A stretch of DNA of 64,000 nucleotides from Salarchaeum japonicum (GTDB lineage Archaea; Halobacteriota; Halobacteria; Halobacteriales; Halobacteriaceae), in NCBI RefSeq assembly GCF_020614395.1, contig NZ_CP085324.1, positions 563,564-627,563 on the forward strand, read 5' to 3'. Every line of letters starts with the position of its first letter. Position 1 is the first letter of the stretch. This document shows, one piece after another, positions 7,379 to 16,093 of this stretch. The notes under the pieces are model-generated. The model did no database searches. It was not told the DNA's origin and saw only the letters and a program-made list of their open reading frames with translations. Made by a program: the position numbers and the translations under genes.

Positions 7379-8797
7379 CTAGGTCAGGGGTTCGCCCTTC
7401 GTCTCACGGCCGAACGCGAGGACGACGAGGCCGCCGAGCGCGAACGCGACGGCGAGCGGCGTGAGCGCGACGAGATACCCGATGTCCACGAGCGCGCCCG
7501 CGAGAATCGGGCCGATGACGGCCGCTATCTTCCCGACGCCGCCCGCGAATCCGTTCCCGGTCGCCCGGGCTTCCGTGGGGAAGAGTTCGGGCGTGTACGC
7601 GTAAATCGCGCCCCACGCGCCGAGCGTGAAGAAGGAGGACGCGAGGAGCGCGAGGAAAAAGGGCCAGAACCCGCTGATTCCGAGGCCGAATCCCGCGCCC
7701 GGCATCGCGCTCGCGAACACGAACGTGAACGCGCCGGACGCGAGCAGGTAGGTGCCGAGCGTGAGCTTCCGGCCGATTTTCTCGACGAGGTAGGCGGCGC
7801 TCGCGTACCCGGGGAACTGGACGAGCGCGATGAGGAGGAAGTAGACGTAGACGCCGCCGAACGTCAGGCCCGCGACTTCGAGCGCGGGGACGGTGCCGCT
7901 CGCGCCGAACGTCTGCGGGAGCCAGATGAACACGCCGTAGTACCCGAAGTTGATGGCGAACCAGGCCGCGGAAATCATCACGGTCTGCAGGCGGATGTCG
8001 GCCTCGAACAGCCGGCCGAACCCGGGGGAGTCCATCGGCGTCACGTCGTCCGCGTCGATGAGCTGGACGTCCTCGCCGTTCTCCTCGGCGATGGCGCGCA
8101 GGCGGTCGTTCGCGGCTTCCACGTCGCCCGTGCGTGCGAGGTAGTACGGCGTCTCCGCGAGCTGGGTGCGGATGACGAACACGAGGAGGCCGGGCACCGC
8201 GGACGCGACGAACAGGAGCCGCCAGCCCTCCACCGCGCCGAACACGGGGACGGAGACGGTGCCGCCCGAGGGGAGGAAGGCGAGGAAGAACCACGCGAGG
8301 CCGACGGCGAGGCCGTAGCCGAGCGGCCAGAACGCGTCGAGGTACACCAGGTACCTGCCGCGGCGGTTCGTGGGGAGGTGTTCGGAGAGGTAGGAGGTGT
8401 CCACGGCGAGCGCGCCGCCCAGGCCGACGCCGGTCAGGAAGCGGAGGGCGAACCCGCTGTAGAAGCCGACGGCGAGCGCGGTGAGACCGGCGAACACCGC
8501 GTAGGTGAGGACGGTCCACTGGAACGCCGGCTTCCGGCCGTACTGGTCGGCGAAGTACCCCCAGCCCCAGTTCCCGACGACCATACCCATGAGGCTCGCG
8601 GAGCCGAGGAAGCCCGCGGTGAGGCCGCTGAGGCTCCACGCGTCGAGGAGGACGGGGAGGGTGAAGCTGATGAGGATGACTTCCATGCCGTCGAACGCCC
8701 ACGCCGTCCCGCAGATGGCGAGGAGCCGACGATGGAACGTGCCGACGGGAATCCTGTCTAACACCGTCGATACCGGAACGCTTCGTTGTTCGGACAT
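7379..8797 (-). CDS. MFS transporter, sugar-porter-like
   Basis: 472 residues, twelve membrane segments. MFS motif A appears as GYFADQYGRKPAFQW after helix 2 and again as YLVEKIGRKLTLG in the second half; PELFPTEARATGNG resembles the helix 10/11 loop of the sugar/organic-acid porter group. Substrate unknown (sugar, aromatic or organic acid are possible). The start is ATG 8797, with TATTGAATC about 27 bases upstream; an in-frame GTG at 8812 is the alternative. An A5 run at 7340-7344 (T5 in the transcript) lies about 35 bases past the stop and may terminate it. Confidence 0.85.
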   Translation of the reverse strand: MSEQRSVPVSTVLDRIPVGTFHRRLLAICGTAWAFDGMEVILISFTLPVLLDAWSLSGLTAGFLGSASLMGMVVGNWGWGYFADQYGRKPAFQWTVLTYAVFAGLTALAVGFYSGFALRFLTGVGLGGALAVDTSYLSEHLPTNRRGRYLVYLDAFWPLGYGLAVGLAWFFLAFLPSGGTVSVPVFGAVEGWRLLFVASAVPGLLVFVIRTQLAETPYYLARTGDVEAANDRLRAIAEENGEDVQLIDADDVTPMDSPGFGRLFEADIRLQTVMISAAWFAINFGYYGVFIWLPQTFGASGTVPALEVAGLTFGGVYVYFLLIALVQFPGYASAAYLVEKIGRKLTLGTYLLASGAFTFVFASAMPGAGFGLGISGFWPFFLALLASSFFTLGAWGAIYAYTPELFPTEARATGNGFAGGVGKIAAVIGPILAGALVDIGYLVALTPLAVAFALGGLVVLAFGRETKGEPLT

Positions 8798-8880
8798 TCG
8801 TGTACTCGGCACCGACGATTCAATACACCAAAAAGATTGCGCCTATTCGTTCGATTCCGAGTGTCGGAGACTATTTTTCT

Positions 8881-9159
8881 TCAATCGGCGAGCGTGTCGG
8901 TCATCCACTCGAACTGTTCGCGGAGCGCCGACTTCCCCGTCTCCGTGAGCGACACGCGCTCGTGCGCGCCGTCCGCCGACCGTTCCACCAACCCCTGCGA
9001 TTCCAGGCCGTCGATAGCGCCGTGGAACGTCTTCGGCCGCACCCGGCTCTCGTACTGTTTCTCCAGCGCGCGCTTCACGCCGCTCACGGTCGGGTCGTCA
9101 AGACCGGCGATAGTGATGCAGACGTCCCGCCGCAACCCGGACTGCAACCATCGAGACAT
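8881..9159 (-). CDS. Small winged-helix regulator, PadR-like
   Basis: 92 residues, a single winged-helix domain: TVSGVKRALEKQY, then RVRPKTFHGAIDGLESQGLVERS as recognition helix and wing, then LTETGKSALREQFEWM. This resembles PadR-type or haloarchaeal MarR-like regulators without the C-terminal dimer helices. Its start is 59 bases from the divergent CARF-like regulator at 9219, so the two may share control elements. T5 on the transcript strand (A5 at 8830-8834) is a possible terminator, lying inside the promoter of the next gene. Target unknown. Confidence 0.75.
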   Translation of the reverse strand: MSRWLQSGLRRDVCITIAGLDDPTVSGVKRALEKQYESRVRPKTFHGAIDGLESQGLVERSADGAHERVSLTETGKSALREQFEWMTDTLAD

Positions 9160-9218
9160 ACCCGGGCGGTCGAGCGCCGACGAGTAGTCTTTTGCCGTTC
9201 ACGACCCCACGACCGGGT

Positions 9219-10103
9219 ATGCAGACGCACGTCATCCCGGTCGGGTTCGACTACGACCGGCTCATCGCGCCGCTCGTCCGCGACCGACTCGACGTCGATA
9301 GGGTGGTGCTCCTGGAGGGCGCGGTGGGGAGCGAGGCGAACGTCGAGTACTCCCAGCACCTCGCGGAGAAACTCGAACAGGACTTCGAGAACCTCCTCGG
9401 CGCGGAGACCGACCGAGTGTCGGTGAGCGACGTGTACGACTACGACGCCGCGTTCGCGCAGGCGTTCGACCTCATCGCCGAAGAACTCGACGCCGGCGGC
9501 GAGGTCTGGGTGAACATCGCCTCGATGCCGCGCACCGTCTCGTTCGCGTTCGCGACCGCCGCGCACTCGCTCGCCGTCGAACGCGAGGAAGACCGCTCGC
9601 GCATCCACACCTACTACACCGCACCCGAGAAGTACCTCGAAACCGAACTCGCGGAGGAACTCCGCAAGGAAATCGAGTTGCTCTCCGACCTCGCGGACGA
9701 CGCCGACGACGACCGCATCACCGAGCGCGTGGAGAGCGCTCGCGCCCTCCTCGACGAGTTCGACGAACGCGGCACCACCATCGGCGCGAAGGAAATCGAC
9801 GGCCGGCACGTCGTCGAAATCCCCGTCGCCTCGTTCTCGAACGTCAAGCCCTTCGAGGAACTCGTGCTGTTCACGCTCGGCGAGCACGGCGAGTTCGCGA
9901 GCGTCAGCGACCTCGCCGAAACCCTCGCGAGCGACTTGGGTGAGGAGTACACGGACTCCTTCCGCTCGAAAGTCATCTACAACGTCGATAGGCTCGGGCC
10001 GGGCGGGAAGGGCTACATCGAACAGGAACGCGAGGGGAAATCCCACCGCACCCGCTTATCGCGCATCGGCGAACTCTGGGTGCGCGCCCACGAGAACGAC
10101 TAA
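9219..10103 (+). CDS. HFX_2341/DUF6293-type regulator: CARF-like domain plus winged helix
   Basis: 294 residues. The N-terminal half (MQTHVIPVGFDYDRLIAPLV, VDRVVLLEG, AGGEVWVNIASMPRTVSFAF) has the strand-helix rhythm and early loop of CARF/Rossmann ligand-binding domains. The C-terminal part (about 205-290) is a winged helix: FEELVLFTLGEHGEFASV, then FRSKVIYNVDRLGPGG. I recall this as the haloarchaeal HFX_2341 family (DUF6293). CARF-HTH proteins such as Csa3 normally sense cyclic oligoadenylate beside CRISPR loci; none is visible here. The ATG 9219 has a box GTCTTTTGCC about 27 bases upstream. An in-frame ATG-like start at 9192 is less likely. Confidence 0.8.
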   Translation: MQTHVIPVGFDYDRLIAPLVRDRLDVDRVVLLEGAVGSEANVEYSQHLAEKLEQDFENLLGAETDRVSVSDVYDYDAAFAQAFDLIAEELDAGGEVWVNIASMPRTVSFAFATAAHSLAVEREEDRSRIHTYYTAPEKYLETELAEELRKEIELLSDLADDADDDRITERVESARALLDEFDERGTTIGAKEIDGRHVVEIPVASFSNVKPFEELVLFTLGEHGEFASVSDLAETLASDLGEEYTDSFRSKVIYNVDRLGPGGKGYIEQEREGKSHRTRLSRIGELWVRAHEND

Positions 10104-10762
10104 GCCTTCAGTTTCTCCACTCGCGTCGCGAGCGCGAGGAACGTCGCGAGCAGGGTGAGGGTGACGGCGGCGACGGCGGCGAGGTCGTGCGCGCGGAGCG
10201 CGTGGTCGATACCGCCGGACACGTACTCCGCGCGGAGGGTCGTGTGGTGGAAGTCGCCGACGAGGGGGGCGAAGTAGTCCACCACGTCGTTGAACCAGTA
10301 CCAGCCCGCGGCGACTGCGATTGCGGGCACCGAGAAGGACGCGTAGCGGTGGATGACGAAGGCTTCGACGGCCATCGCGGCGTGGCTGAGGACGAGGAAC
10401 CAGTACATCGCCCACCAGAGGCCGCCCTGGCCGTTCACGACGAGCTGGACGAACGGCGTCCACAGCCCGAGTTTGATGCAGCCGAAGAAGGCGAGCGCGT
10501 GCAGCCACTCCGCGCCCCAGTCGAGGCGGTAGGCGGCGAGCGAGAGACCGATGAAGAGCGTCGCCACGGGGCTGTCGGGGACGACCGCCCACGCGACCAC
10601 TGGCGTGGTTTCGAGCTGGAAGCGGTAGTACCAGAACCCGAACAGGGTGCCGACGAGGTTCACGAGCACGATGACCGGGAGCAGGCGGAACGCCAGGTCT
10701 TCGAGCCGGGCGGGGAGGGGCGCGACGTACCGGGGGAGGTCGTCGCGCGCCGGAATCGTCAT
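10100..10762 (-). CDS. DUF1405 family membrane protein
   Basis: 220 residues, about six membrane helices (FRLLPVIVLVNLVGTLFGFW, LFIGLSLAAYRL, MYWFLVLSHAAMAVEAFV, VAAVTLTLLATFLALATRV). The motif GFWYYRFQLETTPVVAWAVV, ending in a PDSP turn, is typical of DUF1405 as I recall it. Function unknown; the protein is often a lone gene in archaea and Bacilli. MTIPARDDLPRY at 10762 is chosen over the open frame to 10855, whose first 31 residues are Arg/Thr-rich and unlike a membrane protein start. The stop shares CTAA (10100-10103) with the convergent regulator gene. Confidence 0.8.
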   Translation of the reverse strand: MTIPARDDLPRYVAPLPARLEDLAFRLLPVIVLVNLVGTLFGFWYYRFQLETTPVVAWAVVPDSPVATLFIGLSLAAYRLDWGAEWLHALAFFGCIKLGLWTPFVQLVVNGQGGLWWAMYWFLVLSHAAMAVEAFVIHRYASFSVPAIAVAAGWYWFNDVVDYFAPLVGDFHHTTLRAEYVSGGIDHALRAHDLAAVAAVTLTLLATFLALATRVEKLKA

Positions 10763-10893
10763 ACCGGGAAATTGACGGACTGCGTCAAAGCGTCTGCGGT
10801 CCCGGCGGCTCGACGCCGGCCGACCCCTCGTGGTCGCGGTAGTTCGTTCGGGCAACCAGACGCGTTAAGGTACTCCCGGCGGAACCCTCATAC

Positions 10894-11802
10894 ATGAGCG
10901 AGGAGACCGACATCGAGGAGTTGAAGCGCGGAACCGACCTGGTGAAGCGCGGGTTCGCGCGGATGCAGAAGGGCGGCGTCATCATGGACGTGGTGAACCG
11001 CGAGCAGGCGCGCATCGCGGAGGACGCCGGCGCGGTCGCGGTGATGCACCTCGAAGCCGTCCCCGCCGACATCCGAAAGCGCGGCGGCGTCGCGCGGATG
11101 GCCGACCCGAGCGGGATTCAGGAGGTCATCGACGAGGTCTCCATCCCCGTGATGGGGAAGGTACGCATCGGCCACCGGAAGGAAGCCGAAATCATGGAGG
11201 TCGCGGGCGCGGACATGATTGACGAGTCCGAGGTCTTGACGCCCGCGGACGACACGTACCACATCGACAAACGCGACTTCACCGCGCCGTTCGTCTGCGG
11301 CGCGCGAAACCTCGGCGAAGCCCTGCGACGCATCCACGAGGGCGCGGCGATGATTCGGACGAAGGGCGAAGCCGGTACCGGAGACGTGAACCAGGCCGTC
11401 CACCACCAGCGCACCATCAAGAGCGCGATTCGGAAGCTGGAGGGCATGAACTACGAGGAGCGCGAGATGTGGGCGCGCGAGCACGAAGCCCCGAACGACC
11501 TCGTGCACGAGACCGCCGAGATGGGGCGGCTCCCCGTCGTGAACTTCGCCGCGGGCGGCATCGCCACGCCCGCGGACGCCGCCTTGATGATGCACCACGA
11601 GTGCGACGGCATCTTCGTCGGCTCGGGTATCTTCGGCGCGGAAGACCCCGAGAAGATGGGGCGCGCCATCGTCGACGCCGTCAACAACTACGACGACCCC
11701 GAACGCCTCATGGAAATCGCCTCCGACATCGGGAGCGGCATGAAGGGCGAGGCGAACGTCGACCTCCCCGAGGAGGAGAAGCTGCAGGGCCGCGGGAACT
11801 AA
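10894..11802 (+). CDS. pdxS: Pyridoxal 5'-phosphate synthase, PdxS subunit
   Basis: 302 residues, close to the family length. It is the synthase subunit that builds PLP from ribose-5-phosphate, glyceraldehyde-3-phosphate and ammonia delivered by PdxT. Core motifs: [33 protein letters not shown] (catalytic region), [10 protein letters not shown] with the Schiff-base lysine, [11 protein letters not shown] and [15 protein letters not shown]. pdxT is not in the window. The ATG at 10894 has GTTAAGG about 27 bases upstream (10864-10870), suggesting a leaderless transcript. The stop abuts, without overlap, the thrB stop on the other strand. Confidence 0.97.
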   Translation: MSEETDIEELKRGTDLVKRGFARMQKGGVIMDVVNREQARIAEDAGAVAVMHLEAVPADIRKRGGVARMADPSGIQEVIDEVSIPVMGKVRIGHRKEAEIMEVAGADMIDESEVLTPADDTYHIDKRDFTAPFVCGARNLGEALRRIHEGAAMIRTKGEAGTGDVNQAVHHQRTIKSAIRKLEGMNYEEREMWAREHEAPNDLVHETAEMGRLPVVNFAAGGIATPADAALMMHHECDGIFVGSGIFGAEDPEKMGRAIVDAVNNYDDPERLMEIASDIGSGMKGEANVDLPEEEKLQGRGN

Positions 11803-12678
11803 CTACAGTATTTCTGCGCCGGTGCCGACGCCGGACTGGTAGGCGCGGGCGTCCACGCCTTCCTCGTTGAAGCCGTCGATGAGCGCGGACGCGACCTCGC
11901 GCTGGCGGCCGGGGTAGCAGACGGCGAGGACGCTCGGGCCGGATCCGGAGATGGTCGCGCCGGTCGCGCCGGCTTTCTTGGCGTAATCGACGGCGCGCGC
12001 GTAGCCGTCGATGAGCGCGGCGCGCGCGGGGGTGACGACGTGTTCGCGCATCCCGCGGCCGACGAGCACGGGGTCGTCCTGCTGGAAGCCCGCGGTGAGC
12101 GTCGCGGCGCTCCCCACCGTATCGACGAGGTCTTCGATGGCGACGGAGTCGGGGACGACGCGGCGGGCGTCCCGGGTGGACACGACGATTTCGGGGAGGC
12201 AGGCGACGAGCGACACGTCCGTGGGGATGGACGTGACGCCGTCGTCGCGGACGATGGTGAACCCGCCGAGGATGGCGGGCGCGACGTTGTCCGCGTGCGC
12301 TTCTCCCGACACCGCGGCTTCGCCTTTCGCGGCGACGCGGACGAGTTCTTCCTTCGTGAGTCCGCAGTCGTGGAGTTCGTTCAGCGCGACGGCGGCGGCG
12401 GCGGCGCTCGCGGCGGACGACCCGAGCCCCGACGACGGCCGGACGCCCTTCTCGATGGTGATGTGGGCGGGGGCGTCGAGTTCGCGCGCGACCACGCCCG
12501 CCGTGTTCTTCGCGGGGTCGGTCGGAATGTACTCGCTCCCGTACCCCTCGATTTCGAGGGTCGTCGTCTCCGCGCGCTCGACGGTGACGTAGTCCGCGGG
12601 TCGGTCGAGCGCCACCCCGAACACGTCGAAGCCGCTCCCCAGATTCGCGCTCGTCGCGGGCGCCCGTACCGTAATCAT
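11803..12678 (-). CDS. thrB: Homoserine kinase
   Basis: 291 residues of the GHMP kinase family: MITVRAPATSANLGSGFDVF at the N-terminus, ATP-binding loop RPSSGLGSSAASAAAAA near residue 85, and the C-terminal SGSGPSVLAVC. It phosphorylates L-homoserine with ATP in threonine synthesis. The frame remains open upstream to 12789, but that segment is Pro/Thr-rich and the family start MITVRAPATSANLG is at 12678. It is divergent from the FAD protein at 12779 with 100 bases between. Confidence 0.95.
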   Translation of the reverse strand: MITVRAPATSANLGSGFDVFGVALDRPADYVTVERAETTTLEIEGYGSEYIPTDPAKNTAGVVARELDAPAHITIEKGVRPSSGLGSSAASAAAAAVALNELHDCGLTKEELVRVAAKGEAAVSGEAHADNVAPAILGGFTIVRDDGVTSIPTDVSLVACLPEIVVSTRDARRVVPDSVAIEDLVDTVGSAATLTAGFQQDDPVLVGRGMREHVVTPARAALIDGYARAVDYAKKAGATGATISGSGPSVLAVCYPGRQREVASALIDGFNEEGVDARAYQSGVGTGAEIL

Positions 12679-12735
12679 GGCACGGAGTAGCGAGGGCGGG
12701 GGGAAAAGACTAGCGGGTATCGCGGCTCCGTCCGG

Positions 12736-12753
12736 CGTAACCGTAACCGTAAA
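12736..12753 (+). repeat. Triple 6-bp direct repeat upstream of FAD gene
   Basis: CGTAAC, CGTAAC and CGTAAA lie head to tail in the thrB/FAD-gene divergent region, ending 25 bases before the ATG at 12779. The last unit overlaps the place where a TATA-like box would sit for a leaderless start. It could be a promoter element, a regulator binding array, or chance in a G+C-rich gap. Confidence 0.4.
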
Positions 12754-12778
12754 CCGCGGCGCTCGCGGAGCATGGGAC

Positions 12779-14092
12779 ATGATTGGCATCGTCGGCGGTG
12801 GTATCGCGGGGCTCGCGGCCGCCCGACGGCTCCAGGCGCACGGCGAGGACGTGCGCGTGTTCGAAGCCTCTGACGCGCTCGGCGGGCTCGCGGCGACCTA
12901 CGACACCGCCGGCGACCCCATCGAGAAGTACTACCACCATCTCTCCGCGAGCGAGGAGACCATCGTCGACCTCATCGACGACCTCGGACTGAGCGAGAAC
13001 CTCAACTGGCCCATCGGGAAGAACGCCTACTACATGGATGGCACCGTCCACCCGCTCGATAAGCCCTGGGAGATTCTCGCCTACCCCCACCTCAGCGTCT
13101 ACGACACGTTCCGCCTCGCGATGCTCACGCTCGAAATCGACGTGCGCGGCGGCGTTCCCTCGTTCGACACCTACGAGAACCTGGAGGACTTCGAGGACGT
13201 CCCAATCAAGGAGTTCCTGCTCGAACACACGACGCGCGGCGTGTACGAGAACTTCTTCGAACCGCTCCTGAACGCGAAGTTCGGGAGTCGGAAGGAGGAC
13301 GTGTCCGCGGCGTGGCTGCTCGGCCGAATCAAGTTCCGGGGCGAGCGCGACCTCCTGCGCGGGGAGCCGCTCGGCTACCTCGACGGCGGGTTCGGACAGT
13401 TGCTCGACCGCCTCGTCGCCGATGTCGGCCGGGAGAACATCGCGACGAACGCGCGCGTCACCGAGGTCTCGTTCGCGGACGGCGCGGTCGAATCCCTCTC
13501 CGTCGAGACCGACGGCGGGACGGAGACGCACGACGTGGACGACGTGGTGGTCGCGGCGATGCCGAACGTGCTCGAAGCCCTCACCGGCTACGAGTGCGAC
13601 ATCGAGTTCCAGGGTACCGTCTGCTCCGTGATTTCGATGGACGAGTCCCTGACGGACACGTACTGGCTGAACATCGGGGACGACGCGCCGTTCGGCGCGC
13701 TCATCGAGCACACGAACTTCATCCCGCAGTCGAACTACGGCGGCGAACACCTCCTCTACGTCCCGAAGTACATCCAGAGCCCCGAGGAGGCGGTCTGGCA
13801 GATGGACGACGACGAGGTCGAAGAGTTGTGGCTCTCCGGCATCGAAGACCTGTTCCCGTCCTTCGACCGCGAGTCCGTGAACTGGATTCGCACGAGCCGG
13901 AACCCGCGCACTGCGCCGGTGTACGAGCGCGGCTACCTCGACATGGTCGTCCCCTACGACCTCGCGGACGAGGTGGCCGACGGCGTCTACTACGCGGGCA
14001 TGGCGAGTCGCGCCCAGTACCCGGAGCGAAGCCTCAACGGCGGTATCGTCGCCGGCTACGAGTGCGCGGAGCGAATCGCGGAGTCGCGGTAG
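12779..14092 (+). CDS. NAD(P)/FAD-dependent oxidoreductase, amine-oxidase/PPOX-like
   Basis: 437 residues. The dinucleotide-binding motif MIGIVGGGIAGLAAARRLQ is at the very start and is followed by the ADP-ribose acid (VRVFEASDALGGLAATY). A second FAD contact is near the end (YYAGMASRAQYPERSLNGG). The architecture matches the protoporphyrinogen-oxidase/phytoene-desaturase/UDP-galactopyranose-mutase-like superfamily. The substrate cannot be read from sequence; FEPLLNAKFGSRKEDVSAAW is typical of haloarchaeal members found with sugar or lipid genes. The frame opens at 12677, but MIGIVGGGIAG at 12779 is the natural start. Confidence 0.8.
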   Translation: MIGIVGGGIAGLAAARRLQAHGEDVRVFEASDALGGLAATYDTAGDPIEKYYHHLSASEETIVDLIDDLGLSENLNWPIGKNAYYMDGTVHPLDKPWEILAYPHLSVYDTFRLAMLTLEIDVRGGVPSFDTYENLEDFEDVPIKEFLLEHTTRGVYENFFEPLLNAKFGSRKEDVSAAWLLGRIKFRGERDLLRGEPLGYLDGGFGQLLDRLVADVGRENIATNARVTEVSFADGAVESLSVETDGGTETHDVDDVVVAAMPNVLEALTGYECDIEFQGTVCSVISMDESLTDTYWLNIGDDAPFGALIEHTNFIPQSNYGGEHLLYVPKYIQSPEEAVWQMDDDEVEELWLSGIEDLFPSFDRESVNWIRTSRNPRTAPVYERGYLDMVVPYDLADEVADGVYYAGMASRAQYPERSLNGGIVAGYECAERIAESR

Positions 14093-14122
14093 CCGGATAA
14101 TCGGTGGACTTTTCCCGCTCGC

Positions 14123-14140
14123 TGACTAACTGGTCAGTCA
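14123..14140. promoter_or_regulatory. TetR operator directly before its gene
   Basis: TGACTAACTGGTCAGTCA is an interrupted palindrome: the outer 5 bp TGACT/AGTCA and the inner AC/GT match, giving 14 of 18 symmetric positions. It touches the ATG at 14141, so a bound dimer would cover the transcription start. The half-site TGACT.AC resembles operators of TetR proteins in haloarchaea. It probably mediates autorepression. Confidence 0.65.
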
Positions 14141-14716
14141 ATGAGCGAGACGAAGGAGGAGATACTGCGGGCAACCTACCACGCGCTCTGCGAGCACGGC
14201 TTCGCCGACCTCACGATGCAGGCAATCGCCGACGAGGCCGGCGTCAGCAAGTCCCTCCTCCACTACCACTACGACACCAAACAAGACCTCATCACGTCCT
14301 TCCTCGGCGCGTTCACCGAGCGATTCGAGGACGAACTCGACTCCCTCGACGCCGACGACCCCGCCGAGCGCCTCGACATCATCCTCGACCGCCTCCTCTT
14401 CGGTCAGGACGACAGCGACCAGACCGACTTCGGGCGCGCGTTCCTCGAACTCCGCGCGCAAGCCCCCCACGAACCCGCGTACCGCGACCAGCTCGCGGCG
14501 AACGAGGAGTTCCTCCGCGGCGTCCTCGCCGACACCATCGCAGAGGGCATCGACCAGGGCGTCTTCCACGACGTCGACCCCGAACGCACCGCCCGCCTCA
14601 TCCGCGCCACCGTGGACGGCGCGCGCTCCCAGCACGTCACGCTCGGCGACGACACCCGCGAAGTCGTCCGAGACGCCCTCGACGACCACGTCATCAGCGA
14701 CCTCCGCGTCGAGTAG
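14141..14716 (+). CDS. TetR/AcrR family transcriptional regulator
   Basis: 191 residues. The N-terminal helix-turn-helix (about 5-50) reads EILRATYHALCEHGFADLTM, then IADEAGVSKSLLHYHYDTKQ. The rest is the helical ligand and dimer domain, containing DFGRAFLELRAQAPHEPAYR, also seen in haloarchaeal TetR proteins of the BetI-like C-terminal type. A palindromic operator abuts its start, so it probably represses itself. The MBL hydrolase follows 40 bases downstream on the same strand and may be co-transcribed. The inducer is unknown. Confidence 0.88.
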   Translation: MSETKEEILRATYHALCEHGFADLTMQAIADEAGVSKSLLHYHYDTKQDLITSFLGAFTERFEDELDSLDADDPAERLDIILDRLLFGQDDSDQTDFGRAFLELRAQAPHEPAYRDQLAANEEFLRGVLADTIAEGIDQGVFHDVDPERTARLIRATVDGARSQHVTLGDDTREVVRDALDDHVISDLRVE

Positions 14717-14756
14717 CGGCGCGAACACTCTTTTCGCTCGCGCCCCCACCACCGGT

Positions 14757-15419
14757 ATGGTGCGCGAACTCGCGGACGGCGTCTGGCACATCGACCTCTC
14801 CGGCACGAACGCCTACCTCGTCGCCGACGACGCGCTCACGCTCGTCGATACGGGGATGCCGTGGCACGCCGACACTATCGCGACCGCCGTCGCGGACGCC
14901 GGATACGCCGTGAGCGATATCGACCGCGTCCTCCTCACGCACTACGACCTCGACCACGTCGGCGGCCTCCCACGACTCAAGGGCCTCGACGCCACCGTCT
15001 ACGCGGGCGAACGCGACGCAGACCTCGTCACGGGCCGCGAGAAACCGAGCGTGTTCGACCAGAAGGGCGCGTTCCAGCGGCTCACCGGCCTCCTCACCGC
15101 GCCGCCGTCCGCGCGCGTCGAACCCGTCCGGGACGGCGACACTGTCGGGAGTTTCACCGCCTACCACACGCCCGGCCACACACCCGGACACGTCGCGTAC
15201 GTCAGCGAACAACTGGGCGTCGCGTTCCTCGGCGACCTCGTCCGCGAATCCGGCGGCGACCTCGAACCCAGCCCGTGGTACCTCAGTCACGACACCGACG
15301 ACGTGCGCGCGTCCATCCGCGACCTCGCAGACCGCGCCCCCGACTTCGACATCGCCTGCATCGGCCACGGCACGCCCCTCCTGGAGGGCGGCCGGGACGC
15401 GCTCCGCAGGCTCGCCTAA
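14757..15419 (+). CDS. MBL-fold metallo-hydrolase
   Basis: 220 residues. The metal-binding motif LLTHYDLDHVGG (HxxxDH with the first His kept) is near residue 60, HTPGHTPGH near 140 and GDLVRESGGDLEP supplies the bridging Asp. This is the glyoxalase-II-like branch of the metallo-beta-lactamase fold; the substrate is undefined. It lies just after the TetR gene and may be its target. The stop overlaps that of the convergent DUF6149 gene in the tetranucleotide CTAA (15416-15419). Confidence 0.85.
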   Translation: MVRELADGVWHIDLSGTNAYLVADDALTLVDTGMPWHADTIATAVADAGYAVSDIDRVLLTHYDLDHVGGLPRLKGLDATVYAGERDADLVTGREKPSVFDQKGAFQRLTGLLTAPPSARVEPVRDGDTVGSFTAYHTPGHTPGHVAYVSEQLGVAFLGDLVRESGGDLEPSPWYLSHDTDDVRASIRDLADRAPDFDIACIGHGTPLLEGGRDALRRLA

Positions 15420-15964
15420 GCGTCGATTTCGTCCGTCCGGTCGCCCTTCTTCACGTCCCCGTCCGCCGTCTTCACGTACACGTCGTCGGCGTACCCCGCC
15501 TCCGCGTTCGCGAACTCGCCGTCGTCCAGTTTCTCCGGGGTCGCGGGCGCGTCCGGCAGGCCGTCCGCGGGCGCGAACTCTCCGAGCGGGTTCTCGACCG
15601 AGATGTCGTGCGCGTCGAAGAACTCGCGGTAGCGCTCGTAGTGCGCTTCGACCTCGTCCGCGGGGAACTCCATCATCTCCGTCCAGCCATGGGTGTAGAA
15701 GTCGAACGACCCGACGACGTGCGTGATTTCGCGGGCCTCGGCCTCCGCGTACCCCTCCTGGAGCGCGACCAGGTACATGTCGATGGTCGCGTCGAAGAAC
15801 GCCTCCAGGCGCGCGCGGCGCTCTTCCGTGTGGTCGTCGTCCGCCTTCTCCAGGAACACGTCCACGTGGAGGTCGACGAGCCAGTCGTGCATCCGCTCCG
15901 AGACGACGGGGAGCGTGAGCGCTTGCTTCGTCGCGAAGTGCCGGACGTTCTGCGCAATCTTCAT
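15416..15964 (-). CDS. DUF6149 family protein (paralogue A)
   Basis: 182 residues, soluble, helical. Conserved core: [60 protein letters not shown] and [10 protein letters not shown] recall this as the haloarchaeal DUF6149. The protein at 41235-41768 shares the same core in the same order with more than half the positions identical by eye, so they are paralogues 25 kb apart. Function unknown; the regular amphipathic helices suggest a dimer or a peripheral membrane protein. The divergent flavoprotein begins 130 bases away. Confidence 0.8.
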   Translation of the reverse strand: MKIAQNVRHFATKQALTLPVVSERMHDWLVDLHVDVFLEKADDDHTEERRARLEAFFDATIDMYLVALQEGYAEAEAREITHVVGSFDFYTHGWTEMMEFPADEVEAHYERYREFFDAHDISVENPLGEFAPADGLPDAPATPEKLDDGEFANAEAGYADDVYVKTADGDVKKGDRTDEIDA

Positions 15965-16093
15965 GTTCTCATAGTGGGGTCACGCCCACCTAAATCGCGG
16001 GGTTCCGGGCCGCGCACGCTCGTCTCCGGCAACCCGTGCCGGCACCGTAGGCGGATAGCAACCCACTTTAACCCCGAATACGACACTCTCGGT

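Noticed and set aside
8812-8814. GTG at 8812 as start of the MFS gene
   Set aside because: The ATG at 8797 gives a normal N-terminus and has a correctly spaced A/T-rich box.
9219-10103. Calling the CARF-like regulator a Cas protein (Csa3)
   Set aside because: No cas gene or array is within the window and the family is common in haloarchaea without CRISPR linkage; only a fold similarity is suggested.
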